Source of the DNA: Phoronis australis
Taxonomy: Eukaryota; Phoronida; Phoronidae
Assembly (NCBI GenBank): GCA_002633005.1
Contig: NMRA01000471.1
Coordinates: 273,710-337,709 of the forward strand
Length of the DNA: 64,000 nucleotides
Direction of reading: 5' to 3'
Shown: positions 13,501 to 23,153 of the stretch, piece by piece
How the letters are laid out: the number at the start of each line of letters is the position of its first letter
Numbering within the stretch: position 1 is the first letter of the stretch
Program-made: the position numbers and the translations under genes
The notes under the pieces: generated by a model
Database searches by the model: none
Seen by the model: the letters and a program-made list of their open reading frames with translations, nothing else
What the model was told of the DNA's origin: nothing

Positions 13501-13567
13501 ACACAGCATACCTTCCCACAAAGGGGGGCTGTCAAGGGGATAATTAGCATAAGTTACCTTGAGACAT
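1556..13567 (-). CDS. STMN: Stathmin-family microtubule regulator (five coding exons)
   Basis: Stathmins bind two tubulin heterodimers along a long helix, sequester them and promote microtubule catastrophe in the cytosol. Coding exons, in transcript order, are 13567-13558, 8236-8076, 4572-4381, 3584-3444 and 1606-1556 (stop TAA at 1558-1556). Phases join without error to give 184 residues. Residues 1-57 hold the capping segment (GGLAYEVTL, like GQAFELIL of vertebrate stathmin) and a proline/serine stretch with three Ser-Pro sites (S5, S27, S30), comparable to the phosphorylated Ser-Pro sites of stathmin. A charged helical tubulin-binding region follows, and the tail contains RRIEEVRANK, close to KHIEEVRKNK of human stathmin. 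The start ATG lies ten bases before a GTAACT donor, in an exon whose acceptor is at 13635. The protein is longer than the 149-residue human stathmin 1. The orthology group (STMN1, 2, 3 or 4) cannot be told. No palmitoylated N-terminus of the STMN2-4 type is visible. Confidence 0.93.
1795..2307. repeat. C-rich degenerate repeat up to an assembly gap
   Basis: Pyrimidine-rich DNA inside the last stathmin intron, with imperfect units built on accctcccacctcctacat and cctgtagacaggaacc. A segment of about 85 bases near 2111-2195 recurs at about 2227-2307, where it runs straight into the N gap. The strong strand asymmetry and repetition probably caused the gap. Confidence 0.6.
2308..2332. other. Assembly gap (25 N)
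   Basis: A run of 25 Ns, a typical placeholder for a gap of unknown size. It separates the C-rich repeat from an interspersed repeat, so the left end of that repeat cannot be seen. Confidence 0.98.
2333..2515 (+). mobile_element. Interspersed repeat, copy A, with 3' hairpin and CTAG end
   Basis: About 180 bases that recur in inverted orientation at 53989-54170. The right end carries a perfect 9-bp hairpin (GTAGCCCCT ... AGGGGCTAC, 2471-2501), and similarity stops about ten bases later at CCTA/CTAG. A short terminal hairpin close to a CTRR end resembles the 3' end of a non-autonomous Helitron. The usual target nucleotides are not convincing and the 5' end is lost in the N gap, so the class is inference. 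Confidence 0.5.
2516..2716 (-). pseudogene. Truncated THAP zinc-finger domain
   Basis: From the ATG at 2716-2714 the frame reads a THAP DNA-binding domain start: CCVPGC (the CX4C zinc ligands), a conserved FP pair, the invariant Trp in EKWIDNIRR, then FKPTRSHL. THAP is a C2CH zinc finger found in THAP-family host proteins and P-element-like transposases. The final Cys-x-x-His pair, expected right after SHL, is absent: the frame meets the end of an interspersed repeat (CTAG at 2512-2515) and stops a few codons later. An unusual donor (GTAGGC) at the same place is an alternative reading, but no continuing exon was found. It lies within the last stathmin intron, same strand. Probably a transposase or host-gene fragment cut by repeat insertion. 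Confidence 0.6.
3926..4020. repeat. 19-bp minisatellite, about 5 copies
   Basis: Unit aacaaaaatttcctttgat, four identical copies and a fifth with changes, in a stathmin intron. Short repetitive open frames across it are a by-product. Confidence 0.9.
4905..4980. repeat. Near-perfect 76-bp foldback (hairpin element)
   Basis: CCGGGTCAACCAG pairs with CTGGTTGACCCGG and the adjoining AAGACATCTGATTGG with CCAATCAGATGTCTT, separated by a 2-base mismatch and closed by a loop of about 16 bases. This gives 28 paired bases. The near-absence of mismatches suggests a recently inserted miniature foldback element, or a hairpin RNA source within the stathmin intron. Confidence 0.85.
5716..5800 (+). mobile_element. 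tRNA-derived SINE head
   Basis: An A-box-like TAGTGGGATAGG (from about 5729) is followed about 30 bases later by a B-box-like GAGTTTGAGTC (about 5759). This is the spacing of an RNA polymerase III internal promoter. No clean tRNA cloverleaf can be drawn, so a SINE is more likely than a functional tRNA. Its 3' limit is not evident. Confidence 0.5.
8043..8075 (-). other. Duplicated splice donor giving an optional 11-codon stathmin insert
   Basis: A 33-bp tandem duplication (copies starting at 8021 and 8054 on the plus strand) repeats the donor context of the second stathmin coding exon. The proximal GTAAGG donor ends the exon at 8076; the second identical donor would end it at 8043. The extra 33 bases stay in frame and would add VRLTIDESWGE just before the tubulin-binding helix. 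Which donor is used cannot be told from sequence. The proximal one gives the family-like protein. Confidence 0.6.
8692..9190. repeat. 28-bp minisatellite, about 18 copies
   Basis: Unit close to acatgttggcttgtcacagt plus aagtcatc. Copies vary at a few positions (ggct/gact, gtcac/gtaac, atcac/attac) and the variants recur in blocks, implying slippage or unequal exchange of multi-unit segments. It lies in the stathmin intron between the first two coding exons. Confidence 0.93.
9191..10690. other. Stathmin intron sequence, no gene recognised
   Basis: AT-rich intron. It contains a short open frame (9190-9507) without recognisable similarity and a duplicated phrase around 9710-9775 (gtgaacagtacataacatag, twice). 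Nothing else stands out. Confidence 0.5.
10698..10741. other. 44-bp alternating purine-pyrimidine tract (Z-DNA former)
   Basis: Every step from 10698 to 10741 alternates purine and pyrimidine, with a GCGCGC-rich centre around 10718-10724 and CA/TG flanks. Such uninterrupted tracts are the classic sequence requirement for left-handed DNA. It lies in a stathmin intron. Confidence 0.75.
11165..11600. repeat. Diverged tandem repeat with a 110-150 bp period
   Basis: Phrases such as gagacagactaca, cagtgccttgagctag and ctgaccattactcagttgtg recur three to four times in the same order with many differences. It is an old decayed tandem array. Confidence 0.55.
11886..12048. repeat. 27-bp minisatellite, 6 copies, open on both strands
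   Basis: Unit ttatccataaactactgcat plus gtcatgt, identical copies starting at 11887, 11914, 11941, 11968, 11995 and 12022. Since 27 is a multiple of three, several frames stay open on both strands (for example MFIHKLLHV repeated). This is a repeat artefact rather than a gene. Confidence 0.93.
12421..13557. other. Stathmin intron sequence, nothing distinctive
   Basis: Unique-looking AT-rich intron DNA between the minisatellites and the start-codon exon. No splice-consistent coding segment or repeat was recognised. Confidence 0.45.
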
Positions 13568-13635
13568 GTTGGTGTTGAGAGAGGGGTACAGTCACTACTA
13601 CCACAGTAAGGCACAGCTTCTACTCAGACTACCAA
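13568..13635 (-). other. Stathmin 5' UTR part of the start-codon exon
   Basis: This is the transcript-upstream part of the exon that carries the stathmin ATG. It begins after a TTTCAG acceptor (AG at 13636-13637 on the reverse strand) and runs 68 bases to the ATG at 13567. The presence of an acceptor means at least one further non-coding exon lies upstream at a higher coordinate. Confidence 0.7.
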
Positions 13636-16100
13636 CTGAAACAAAGAACAAAACATTTCCGTTACCAGCAAGTGAGATATTTAACAAACTCTCCCAGGGC
13701 TATGCTCCTGTTCACAGCTAAACTCAACAACTTCATTTCATAAAGTACGGTACTTTCTGTTCCTTGTGCTACACCCCACACTCACTCCCCCAACTCCAAA
13801 TTTAGTTCCTCAACTAAAACCGTCCTTGTCATCAATCTGCACTGACACAACATGTTTCACCTGTCTAGCACACAATATGGTGCGGCAATTAATCAGGTAT
13901 CACTAGATAAATCTAACACCAAGAGAATGTAAACCAAGTGAACAAGAAAGCACATGCATTGTTTAACCCTGGGTGTCCAGTGAAGTCCTGGGAACATCAA
14001 GGGCATGATAGCGCCATCACCAATTGATTGAGCTAGTCGCTTGGCTGAACGCGCAGGATGAGAGAATTGTGGTCATAAACGAACACATCTGTTTAGTGTA
14101 CGAGTTTCAAAGTCAAAAATGAACAATAAGTAAGGCAAACCAAAAATATGACTTCTTAAAATTGAAAATTAAATAGCAGCTGTCTTTGAATTTTTAAATG
14201 CATTATAAGAGAAATTAGCAAATACTTGGGTCTTCTTCAGCATCGCGGCTAAGCCACGAGCATTAATTTGTGAATCAATAATCAGGGCTTAGTCACAGCC
14301 TGGCATAACCTCACTTAGACATTGGGTAACAAAACCCAAATGTTAGCGTAGGAGTGGTCTCATGACTTCATTTTGACAAACTTTTTGAAAACAAAAACAT
14401 TCGATTATAATTTGACAAAGGCGTGGTCTGTCTTGACCCAACTCAGCATTTACTAAAAGCTGATATCTGTTTAGCCAGGTAGTCAGCCTTAAACAAATTA
14501 TAAAAATGTTTCAGTCATACCAAGTGCAATAAGGACAACATCAAGCGAATTTACAACTGAATTTCTGGCTAAAAAAAAAACAAAAATGGAATTTGGCCTT
14601 TTGTTCTTTTAAAATCGGTCTCCTATTCAATTGCTGTCACTAAAAAGAACATCAAAACCACCAGCTACTCAATAAATTCTTCCAAGCTTATTGGGGTTGC
14701 TCAACCCTAAAATTATGAACTCATAAGTAATTTGATATTTTATTTTTAGCCTGCAAAACAGGATGAAATGTAGCTTTAAAAATCCTCAAGTTCCTGTTTA
14801 GTACAATAAGGCCAAAACTGGTTTGTAGCCAATTTTCAATATTTCAATGAAATTTTGTCAATACCTGCATAATTCTACAAGCTAAAATGCAGATACATAC
14901 AAGTATACACTCACACACAAACATCAACGACAACACATTTCCTTTACAAGCAAAAAACGTACATACATTCTCTGACACCAATTAACATTTAAAATCCAAA
15001 AATCCACAAACTAGTTTGCAATCAAACTTTTATCTAGGAAAATTCTGACGCTGAAACAGGAAAAGACTTGCCTATAAAATCAGATTTTTTCCGCTTGCTT
15101 TTAGCACAAGCACATCTGTCAGTTATACATCTGACTAAAACTCCCGTTTCAACCTTTAGTCCAGTCTGATGCCAAAATCCTACAGAACAAAACGTCTCGT
15201 CAGAGAAACTCACCGCCCAAGAGTGCTGACAGAAAAAGTTGTCGTTGTTTAACATAATTAATTCTAGTCTAGTCAGCAACACCAACTCAATGACTCATCG
15301 CTGACAACTAACTGTTAATGCATATCACTCAACATGCCACTGTCTTATTACAACCTAACAATTCACCTGAACAGCTCCTATGTCAGGACAAAGCACACTT
15401 CCTGACACAGAAACCCACCAAGACTCAAATGGACAATGTCCACACAATGATCAGCTGATATGCAAGTCAAATCCAGCCATCCATATTTCCCCCAGCTGAG
15501 CCCTTCAAGATACAGACTTGCCTATGATCATTTTAGATTATTGGAAATGGATGCGTCTAGACTTTATATTTCAGTTATCTAGTAATTTATGGCATTCAAA
15601 GAACAGCCTCTGCAAAGAGTTATTTTCACCATTAGCTCAGAAAAAGATACAGACAGTTGGAAGGTTTAACTGGCATAATGAATGACATTGTGTTACATCG
15701 CAATCGCAGTTAGCAGATGACAATACCAATTTCTGAGTTATTATTTGCCCTCATACAATATTTAAGCAATTAACAAAGCTGATAGAAAAGCTATCACTGT
15801 CGATGTTCAACTTCAGTCGTGCTGAACCAAAAAAACGTATATGGGTATTCAGGCAATTCTGTGAAAAGGTTAACCTAGAGACAAAAAAATTAAAGTTGTG
15901 TATAGATTAACTCAACCATCTTCAACAAAATTACAGATATGAGTCGTATGAATTTAGCAGATAATCAACCTCTTAATGAATTACTGTTTCACAATAGAAC
16001 TTATACACTGAAAACACAAGAGCAACGCGGAGTGTTGAAATGCGCCCACGAATACATTGCAAATGATGTGCTTTTAGGGTTATTAATTTGTATCATAAGA
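13636..16100. other. Stathmin first intron (left part), no gene recognised
   Basis: AT-rich DNA with short open frames (for example 15034-15285 minus, 15939-16205 plus) that match no family I know and lack splice or repeat context. I see no structure beyond simple A/T runs. Confidence 0.45.
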
Positions 16101-16720
16101 ATGGCCACTAGATGGTGCAAAAACATACAATCCATCCAAAAACAGGAACATGCCATATTTCATAAAAATCTGTCAAGGAACATCAGAGAAACATTGGAAA
16201 ACTGAATAAAATGAAATTGCCACTAGTGGACACAGCGTCTGTTGGATCTACCTGAAAGTCATCGTCATCTATTGTTATCTTCATATAAATACACTTACTA
16301 AACTTAGTAAAGATCCTGCAGTGGGCTTAGGAGATATAACTATGGGCATAAAACATAACTACCACAAGGAGGCGCCACAGTAGTTAGTCACCATCATCAA
16401 AGGTTGTCTTCACGCTAAGAACATATATGCCAATTTTCAAATGATTTGGCTGATACAGGGGTGGACGCCAAAAACAAGATTTGAAAACAGCAAAAATGGT
16501 CACTAGGTGGTGCAACATACCTCAATTCCATCCAAAAACAGGAAGATAGCGTCATCACACCAATAGATGCCAAAAGTTAAAATCTTATGAAAATCTGTTG
16601 AGGACCTTTGAAGATAGAGTTAAATGTAAAAAAATTAAAATTGCCACTAGGGGGCACAGCAGTAGTAAGATCTGTCCGAAAGTTGTCGTCGTCCGTAGTC
16701 AACATCAATATGTGGGCACA
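16100..16720 (+). repeat. Two-copy repeat carrying four CTCF-like motifs
   Basis: Two diverged units about 395 bases apart share ggtgcaa...catacc/aatcc, atccaaaaacaggaa, aaaatctgt and attgccactag phrases. Each unit holds two same-strand motifs of the form GCCACTAGRKGG: 16104-16120, 16219-16236, 16499-16516 and 16643-16660. The last, GCCACTAGGGGGCACAGC, is very near the bilaterian CTCF core consensus. It may be a repeat family that carries insulator-type sites, as some mammalian SINEs do. Confidence 0.55.
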
Positions 16721-16999
16721 TAAAAAATTAACTTTGCGTCTGAATATTCAAATGACTTTCACATAGATTCCATGACTGTACACCTGCTGTCCACCTTACA
16801 TCAAATTGTTAGCTAGGGGCAAGTGATTAAAAAACAAAAAGGATTATCTCCTCCGTCAGTTTCCAATACCAAGGAGACAAACGGCCCATTGCAGAGGTAC
16901 AAAAATAACTGACTACGATTACTCTTGGTTGGAACATGTCTGGTGTATCCCACAGCAGATTTTACAACACATAGATAACAAACAATTTGGCAATAATCA

Positions 17000-18133
17000 G
17001 ATATGACATGCCTGCACCAGTTTTATGTTTGTTGTTTAGCGAAAAAAACTGGTTCTAGTTAAAATGTATATACGGTGTATCCGACTATTACCCACAATCG
17101 CGATGACATGATTTGGGTTCCCAACTAACTATTTTATCTACCATTGTGTCCTTGTGCCTATCGGAGTTGCGATTGAAGATACATAATTATGCTGATGTCA
17201 TACAGTTTATATCTGTGTTTATATGTACGAATCTCATCAGCTACTTATTAGACACAGACTGGATAGTAGCCAGAAGTGTCTTATTTGAGATCTTGAGTGT
17301 AATAATTAAAATTGTGTCAGAACAAAATTTGCCTCGAGGAATGGCTGCAAATTACGTCATTTTGGATAAATTGAACTTTGTACCACAAAATTCCTCTACA
17401 AAAATAAACGTCCAGTAAAGTTTCCAATGTATAACAATAATAATAATATAGATTAGAGATAACATGTGTTGTGAAGTTACAACATAAAACAGAATGAATG
17501 CGTCTTTTATATTTTTAATTCAACTCTAGGTTTTTACGCAAGATGCAACACGCATCGCAAATTCACGACAATGCGAGTAATTAAAAGAACACTTTTGAGG
17601 CAAAAATAAATTTCACATAAATGAACAGTAGCATGAAACCAAACCTCCAAGCACACTAACAGCTAGACCTATTGCAGATGAGACATCTCATTTAAATGGT
17701 AGACACCAGCTCTTATTTCAGTGAATAACCGGTAGACAACGGCAAGAATTGGTGATTTGTAATAAAATAAAAAACAATGGATTTTGTTGTTTTATGGGTC
17801 TGGGCAAAGTAGATAACTTCAAGGAGTCTGACACAAACAACAATGACCACAAAAATGCGTTATTCGGACGGAAAAGAAACGTTGGTCCCTTTAATTGGAA
17901 CCAGCCTTGTGAAAAATGGCAATTATTTTAACAAAATATTCCGTGCATGAAAAACGCATAGCCTCATGTGGTTGATTTCAATATTTATGCAAAATAATGA
18001 GCACAAATGACATTACAATATACATATACTCTCAGTGTAATCTAGTAGTAGATAAGCTATTGAAGCCATTACTTAGAGACTCCACATGGTGATACAAGAC
18101 CACAGGTCCATAACGTTGTGCTCATTTCTTCAG
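17000..18133. other. Stathmin first intron, no gene recognised
   Basis: AT-rich sequence with a 101-codon open frame at 17113-17418 (plus) that begins on TTG, is rich in Ile/Leu/Val and resembles nothing I recognise. No supporting splice sites or homology. Confidence 0.4.
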
Positions 18134-19560
18134 TTAAGGTTATCTCCAACCTTATTTAGTGGCCTCTATTCTAACTCGTATATCAAAAAAACTAAGCTTT
18201 GTCAACTAGTAAAAGTATATATTTTCTGAAAGAAAAATGATTAGCGAATATGAAAATACTTTTTGTATCAATGTACCATTATTATTTTTACGTAAAAACC
18301 TTTTTTAAGTCAAAATTTTACTTTTAAGAAAGATACATTCATAGCAAAATAACCCCTCGGTCGATTTTAATGAAACTTTTTTAAATGAAAACTTCACTCG
18401 TTACCTCAAAAATGCTGTTAGGAATTTTCGATTAGTCTTTTCATTTGGTTTCTATGACAAATCAACTCGCAAAACGTAAAGCAGCTTTGTAAAAAAACGG
18501 AAGTCGTATTTCGCAAAAGATGGGCCTTTATATCGAAAATCCTAACAGCGTTTTTGAAACTGATGACTAAATATTAAATCTGGAAAGCTTCAGCGAAATC
18601 CACCGAGCTGTTTTCGAGAACTCGTGTACCTAAGTTCAAATAAAGTCGATTTGCCGAAGCCGACAAAAAGCCGATTAAATTGGGACAAGTGAAAATCTCA
18701 AAGCCTTCGTTTAATTGTTCAGTGAAAACTTGTTTTCGGTTCACATAACCTTTACAAGCCTTAATTATGTTCGCTAATTCAACATTCACTCGCAATGTCA
18801 ACTGATTATGTAGTGCGTAATTAACTTAATTATCATTAAAACTTCTCACTACAGTTGCGTTCCCCAGCTAACTACTGCTGTTTGCGCCATTTGACCTACT
18901 TTATAAGTATATAGGTCACAGTTCATTGTTTACACATAGCCTGTACACGTCACGTGCTGGGAAACTGATACAAAACTAAGTAAGAAATGGATAATAAAAA
19001 TCGAATTGGTGGTTACAGCATGTCGTTAGCATGAGATCGAAACATTGAAATGTCAATTTATTAATTGAATGAAGGAATTAGGGTAAGGATTAATCTCTTT
19101 TCACAACTTGCTGTGTTCATGACCACAGAGGATTGAGGCGACTGTAGCATTCGTTCTCAACGCCAACGGTCGTATGCATGTAGACGTACAACTCCCTTAG
19201 GATCAAAACTACGTTTTGTCTTTGTTTTCCTCGGCACCATTCTACCTTAAGTACATCTCGTTGACTCAATATTACAGCGATTTTGTGAATGAATGGACTG
19301 AGGGTATGCGAAGCTGTTCTGTACCTGGCAGATTTGATTTGATTGAAAGCCTTTAACCTTTGACCTCGGATAAATAGTAAACAAAATTCCATGCAGGTTG
19401 TGCAGTTCCAAGATGGTTCTATTAAATCTTTTTTCTCGCTACGTAGTATCTATTTTGTATTTGAAGTTCCTTGAGAATGAAGGTAAGGTATTTTGCTAGA
19501 CACAAGTGAAATATTGTAAAAATGGCCACTTTTTGTGAATAAGGTTGGAGATAACCTTAA
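18134..19560. mobile_element. TTAA-flanked DNA element with 23-bp perfect inverted ends
   Basis: The 23 bases at 18134-18156 (ttaaggttatctccaacctt plus att) are the exact reverse complement of 19538-19560. Both ends finish in TTAA, the target duplicated by piggyBac-type transposons, and just inside each end an AGTGGCC word also pairs. The 1.4 kb interior has two unrecognised minus-strand open frames (18574-18801, 19117-19392) and no transposase motif I can identify, so it looks non-autonomous. The piggyBac assignment is inference from TTAA. Confidence 0.6.
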
Positions 19561-20808
19561 ATAAAAGACCAATGACTGACAAGGTCCTGGTATAACTTTT
19601 GGCTATTCATATTCAGATTTCTGAATTTTGGCTCTAGTCAAAGACAAAAGGCAATAGTTCCTTTCAGCCAGAAACTGGTGCCTGGACAACAATAACACTC
19701 CTGACACTTGCCTCACAGAACTGTTTACCCACAGCACAGATCAAATAATGCTCAATTGAGAACCATTTGATGATTACATAAAGTCATAGTACACAGCATG
19801 TAAATACTTTGTTTTCCATCATCCAACAGAAATAAACTTTTCTATCACGCAACTTAAAAGGCCAGCTTTATGCAAACAGTTACCTCAAATCAATAGGGAA
19901 TGTTTAACTCAACATCAGGAATCGATTAGTGAGACCTCAGGGACCCCCAGACACATAAGGGCATGCTCAGTCTTTCATTCAGGACCATTACATGAACTTA
20001 TACATTTCAGCTGTCCACTTTGGCAATACTGCAGTAACATGCAAGTTTTCAAAAATTCCATATACCATCTTCAGATCTATTTTTAAAGGTCCTTTGACGT
20101 AAACCGCGAAGTTACTTGAATCATTCATGCCAGCTTCGGTAGTTAACGTCGCTGAAATAAATGGGAGGTCACGTTGTCACCATCGAAGTAATCGCAGGGT
20201 AGGACTGATGCATTACCTGCACACGATAAGATTTTGTTTTAATGTGAGAATTTATGTGTGCTAAATGACTTAAAACTCAGTAGTCCTTGACAAAAAATAT
20301 AAGCAACTATTAGTGACAATACTGCCCTAATTGCTGACGACAACAGTGGCCCCTGGTGACAACTTGACAGTTCATACCGCACCGCAGTGCCAACACTCCG
20401 TTGTTAAATCCTTTTATTTACTGGTGCAGTTAGCTTCGATAAAGGACCAAGTTATCCACTAATAGTGACCGAACTCCCCAAAACATCGACGTGTCGACAT
20501 TGGTACGAAAGCGCCTCAAGACACATGCGAATTCAGTTCTATTTCGCGGAGGTAGAAGATACTATGATTGACCAGGTTTTGAAAAGGTTATACTGATACC
20601 CACTTTATAAAAACTGAAAGGCCTAAGAAAAGAATTTGTGATGCCTGACCTTCACTTTTTGATGTCACCATAGCAACTATGATGAATGTCAAAATAATTT
20701 TGCTGTAACAAGCATAAGAGTGCAACTGTGCCCCAATGATCAACATTGGGTGGAACTATTGCACCATCTCAGTTATTGTGTTTCACAGTCTGTGTATCAT
20801 AAACAGCT
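19561..20808. other. Stathmin first intron, no gene recognised
   Basis: Mostly unstructured. A slightly more CpG-containing part lies at about 20100-20560, but no splice donor or conserved coding segment was found there. Confidence 0.4.
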
Positions 20809-21297
20809 AAATCACAATCAAGGTCCATATTCGAGAGTTGACTGTGTTCAGGTCTCAAATATTTTTTTTTTTTTGGTCACTTACCAAATGCAAATGGAAC
20901 CTCATATGCAAAGAGTTATTTAGTTGTGCAAATTAAAAAAAGGATCATCAAAATCGGACAATGTTTAAGAAATTTATCCATGTTTTTGTCTATGAATTTC
21001 AAGCATTTTTAGCGTTACAAGTGGCCATTTGAAAAATTACAATTTTCAATTGTCAACTGTAGAAAAGAAATTTATTTTATTAATTAAGCAATTGCTTAGA
21101 CATGACTGGGAATAACATGAGTCACTTTCAGAATCACTTTGATGAAGTTGTGCTTAATCATTGAGAAATGGTAGGGTTCATCATAAAACAGCCACTCCTT
21201 ACGGAATTTGTAAATTCTGTGTTTCTAACCCTCACCTACTGTAAAGAAGGTTAAAACCTAAAGTTCACACTCTGTAATAAAAAGAACTGCAGAATAT

Positions 21298-21399
21298 GTT
21301 AGCCTAAGCAACACAGCAAATTATTCAATATCTAAACAAACCAAAAGTTTGGATATTGACTGGGTTCTGCTGTGTTGAAAATGGGCCCAAAAGGCTAAC
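21298..21399. repeat. Interrupted long hairpin next to the motif array
   Basis: Three nested stems share one axis: GTTAGCCT (21298) with AGGCTAAC (21392), CAACACAGCA (21309) with TGCTGTGTTG (21368), and CAATATC (21326) with GATATTG (21352). Together 25 base pairs with bulges, directly preceding the first GTACGTAC motif by seven bases. Confidence 0.7.
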
Positions 21400-21405
21400 A
21401 AAATG

Positions 21406-22984
21406 TAGTGTACGTACGGTTACCCCCATGTGAATTTCAGTAACACAAATGGTCATTGCAAATGAAATTATTGCCTTTTAAATAACAACATGGTGCTTAA
21501 TATTATCAAAGAAAAATAAATGGCCATACAACATTATGTTACCATGTGATGCAGAAACAGTGATGTAGTGTACCTACCCCCATGTTTACAAATGCCATGA
21601 AATTTAATTATCACTTGGTAAGTGAGCAACATTGGTCATAGACAGTTTCCTTCCTTAAAAATGTTAGGTTAAAATGGTGTTTATTGCAAATACATTTGTT
21701 TTGAGTGAAATATTAGCATTTGTGTAGTGTACGTACCCCTATATTTTAATTTGTGCCTATTTTCAAAGTATGGCAGATACGCACATGGACACTGTGTTCT
21801 TTATTTTTTCCCTTTGAATTGATTAGTAAATCAACTCTCAGTAGGTTCTTAGTATATAGTTACAAACTTGACATGTCATTGAAATATAGTGTACGTACCC
21901 CTGCGTACCCGATGTGAACAAATACCATGAAACAAAAACATTACACAGTAAGTAAGCAACACTTGTCAGACAGTTTCCTCCTTTAAAAATGCTGTTAAAA
22001 GGGTGTTCATTACAAATACATTTGTTTCGAGTGAAATATTAGCATTAGTGTAGTGTACGTACCCCTACAATATAACATGTTCCTGTTTTCAAATAATGAC
22101 AGATAATATGCACATGTATGCAGAACTTATTATTTGTTCTCTTTGAATAGATTTGGTAAATGAACTAACTCTCAGAAGATTCTAAGTATTTTTTTATAAA
22201 TCTGACAGGTCATTGAAATGTAATGTACGTACCCCTGTGTAGTGTACGTACCTTCAACCTCTGTGCTATAAAGTATTGCCCACAAGTATTTTTACATACT
22301 GCTAGAACTGCTGTTCTCATGAACAATACTGATATTTCCAAAATGAATCCAGTCTGACAAAAATAAACAATGGACATTATTAAATTTGTGGGCAATAAAA
22401 TGCCACACAGGATTTGGCTAGTAACATCCTAGAAGACATGTCATGTGACAACTGATGTTGCAGAGGCAGGTTCTCTATCTCTCAAGACAACTTGCAACAA
22501 ACCAACGAGTAGAGGAAGCACAAAACTCGAGACCATCCCACACATTTGTAAATTAGTTAAAATTTGACGTTGATTGACTGTGCGTAGTGTACATACCCCC
22601 CTAAACAGTAACATTTTTACTGTTTACAAGTGGAACACTGGTCCTAGCATTGCTTTAACTATTTTGACCAACTGGTGAATGTATCGAAAACTAAGCAAAT
22701 ACCACCAAAAAAGTTTTAGAAAAAAGTACATTCCCGTACTTGTCATTTTCTTTTTGTAAGAATCACATTGCAAGAGAAGAAATTCTCCTTATACTGTGTT
22801 AAGATATGCAATGTATCATCATCTAGAACAACTTGATCAGCACAGTAATAACTTTTCTTACTCAAGTATGTGATACTACTTCAATTTGCTCAAGAACTTA
22901 TTAAAGTAACAGCTACCTTATGAATTTTTGCATGATAGAAGTGGGCTGTGACCACAATTTGTAGTGTACTACCCTTGTATACAA
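21406..22984 (+). repeat. Periodic TAGTGTACGTACCCC motif array, about 160-bp spacing
   Basis: The motif, with palindromic core GTACGTAC, starts at 21406, 21566 (one change), 21725, 21887, 22051, 22221 (one change), 22240, 22585 (one change) and 22972 (degenerate), all on the plus strand. Gaps are 160, 159, 162, 164 and 170, then a close pair 19 bases apart, then 345 and 387. Parts of the array are a 325-bp tandem duplication (about 21581-21886 resembles 21904-22221), each unit holding two motifs. The motif is better kept than the spacer DNA, as expected for a protein-binding site. Confidence 0.75.
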
Positions 22985-23153
22985 CTGTGATGCACTAGGC
23001 CATAAAATTTTATTCAGTGGTTCTTGTGCAAAAATATTTTAGATTACAAACCTGGAATGATGGTACTTTAAAATAACCCAGCTTTTACAGTTATACGACA
23101 ACCTTCATTTTTCACCAAAAGTGGCCACCGAATATGGACCTTGATTGTGATTT

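Larger units (their letters stand above)
20809..23153. mobile_element. 2.3 kb segment bounded by a perfect 25-bp inverted repeat
   Basis: The 25 bases at 20809-20833 (aaatcacaatcaaggtccat plus attcg) are the exact reverse complement of 23129-23153. Between them lie a structured hairpin (21298-21399) and the periodic GTACGTAC array (21406-22984), but no recognisable protein. Similarity stops immediately outside and inside the 25 bases, and no clear target-site duplication is seen. The best reading is a non-autonomous DNA transposon whose ends are the 25-bp repeats. An isolated inverted duplication remains possible. Confidence 0.5.
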
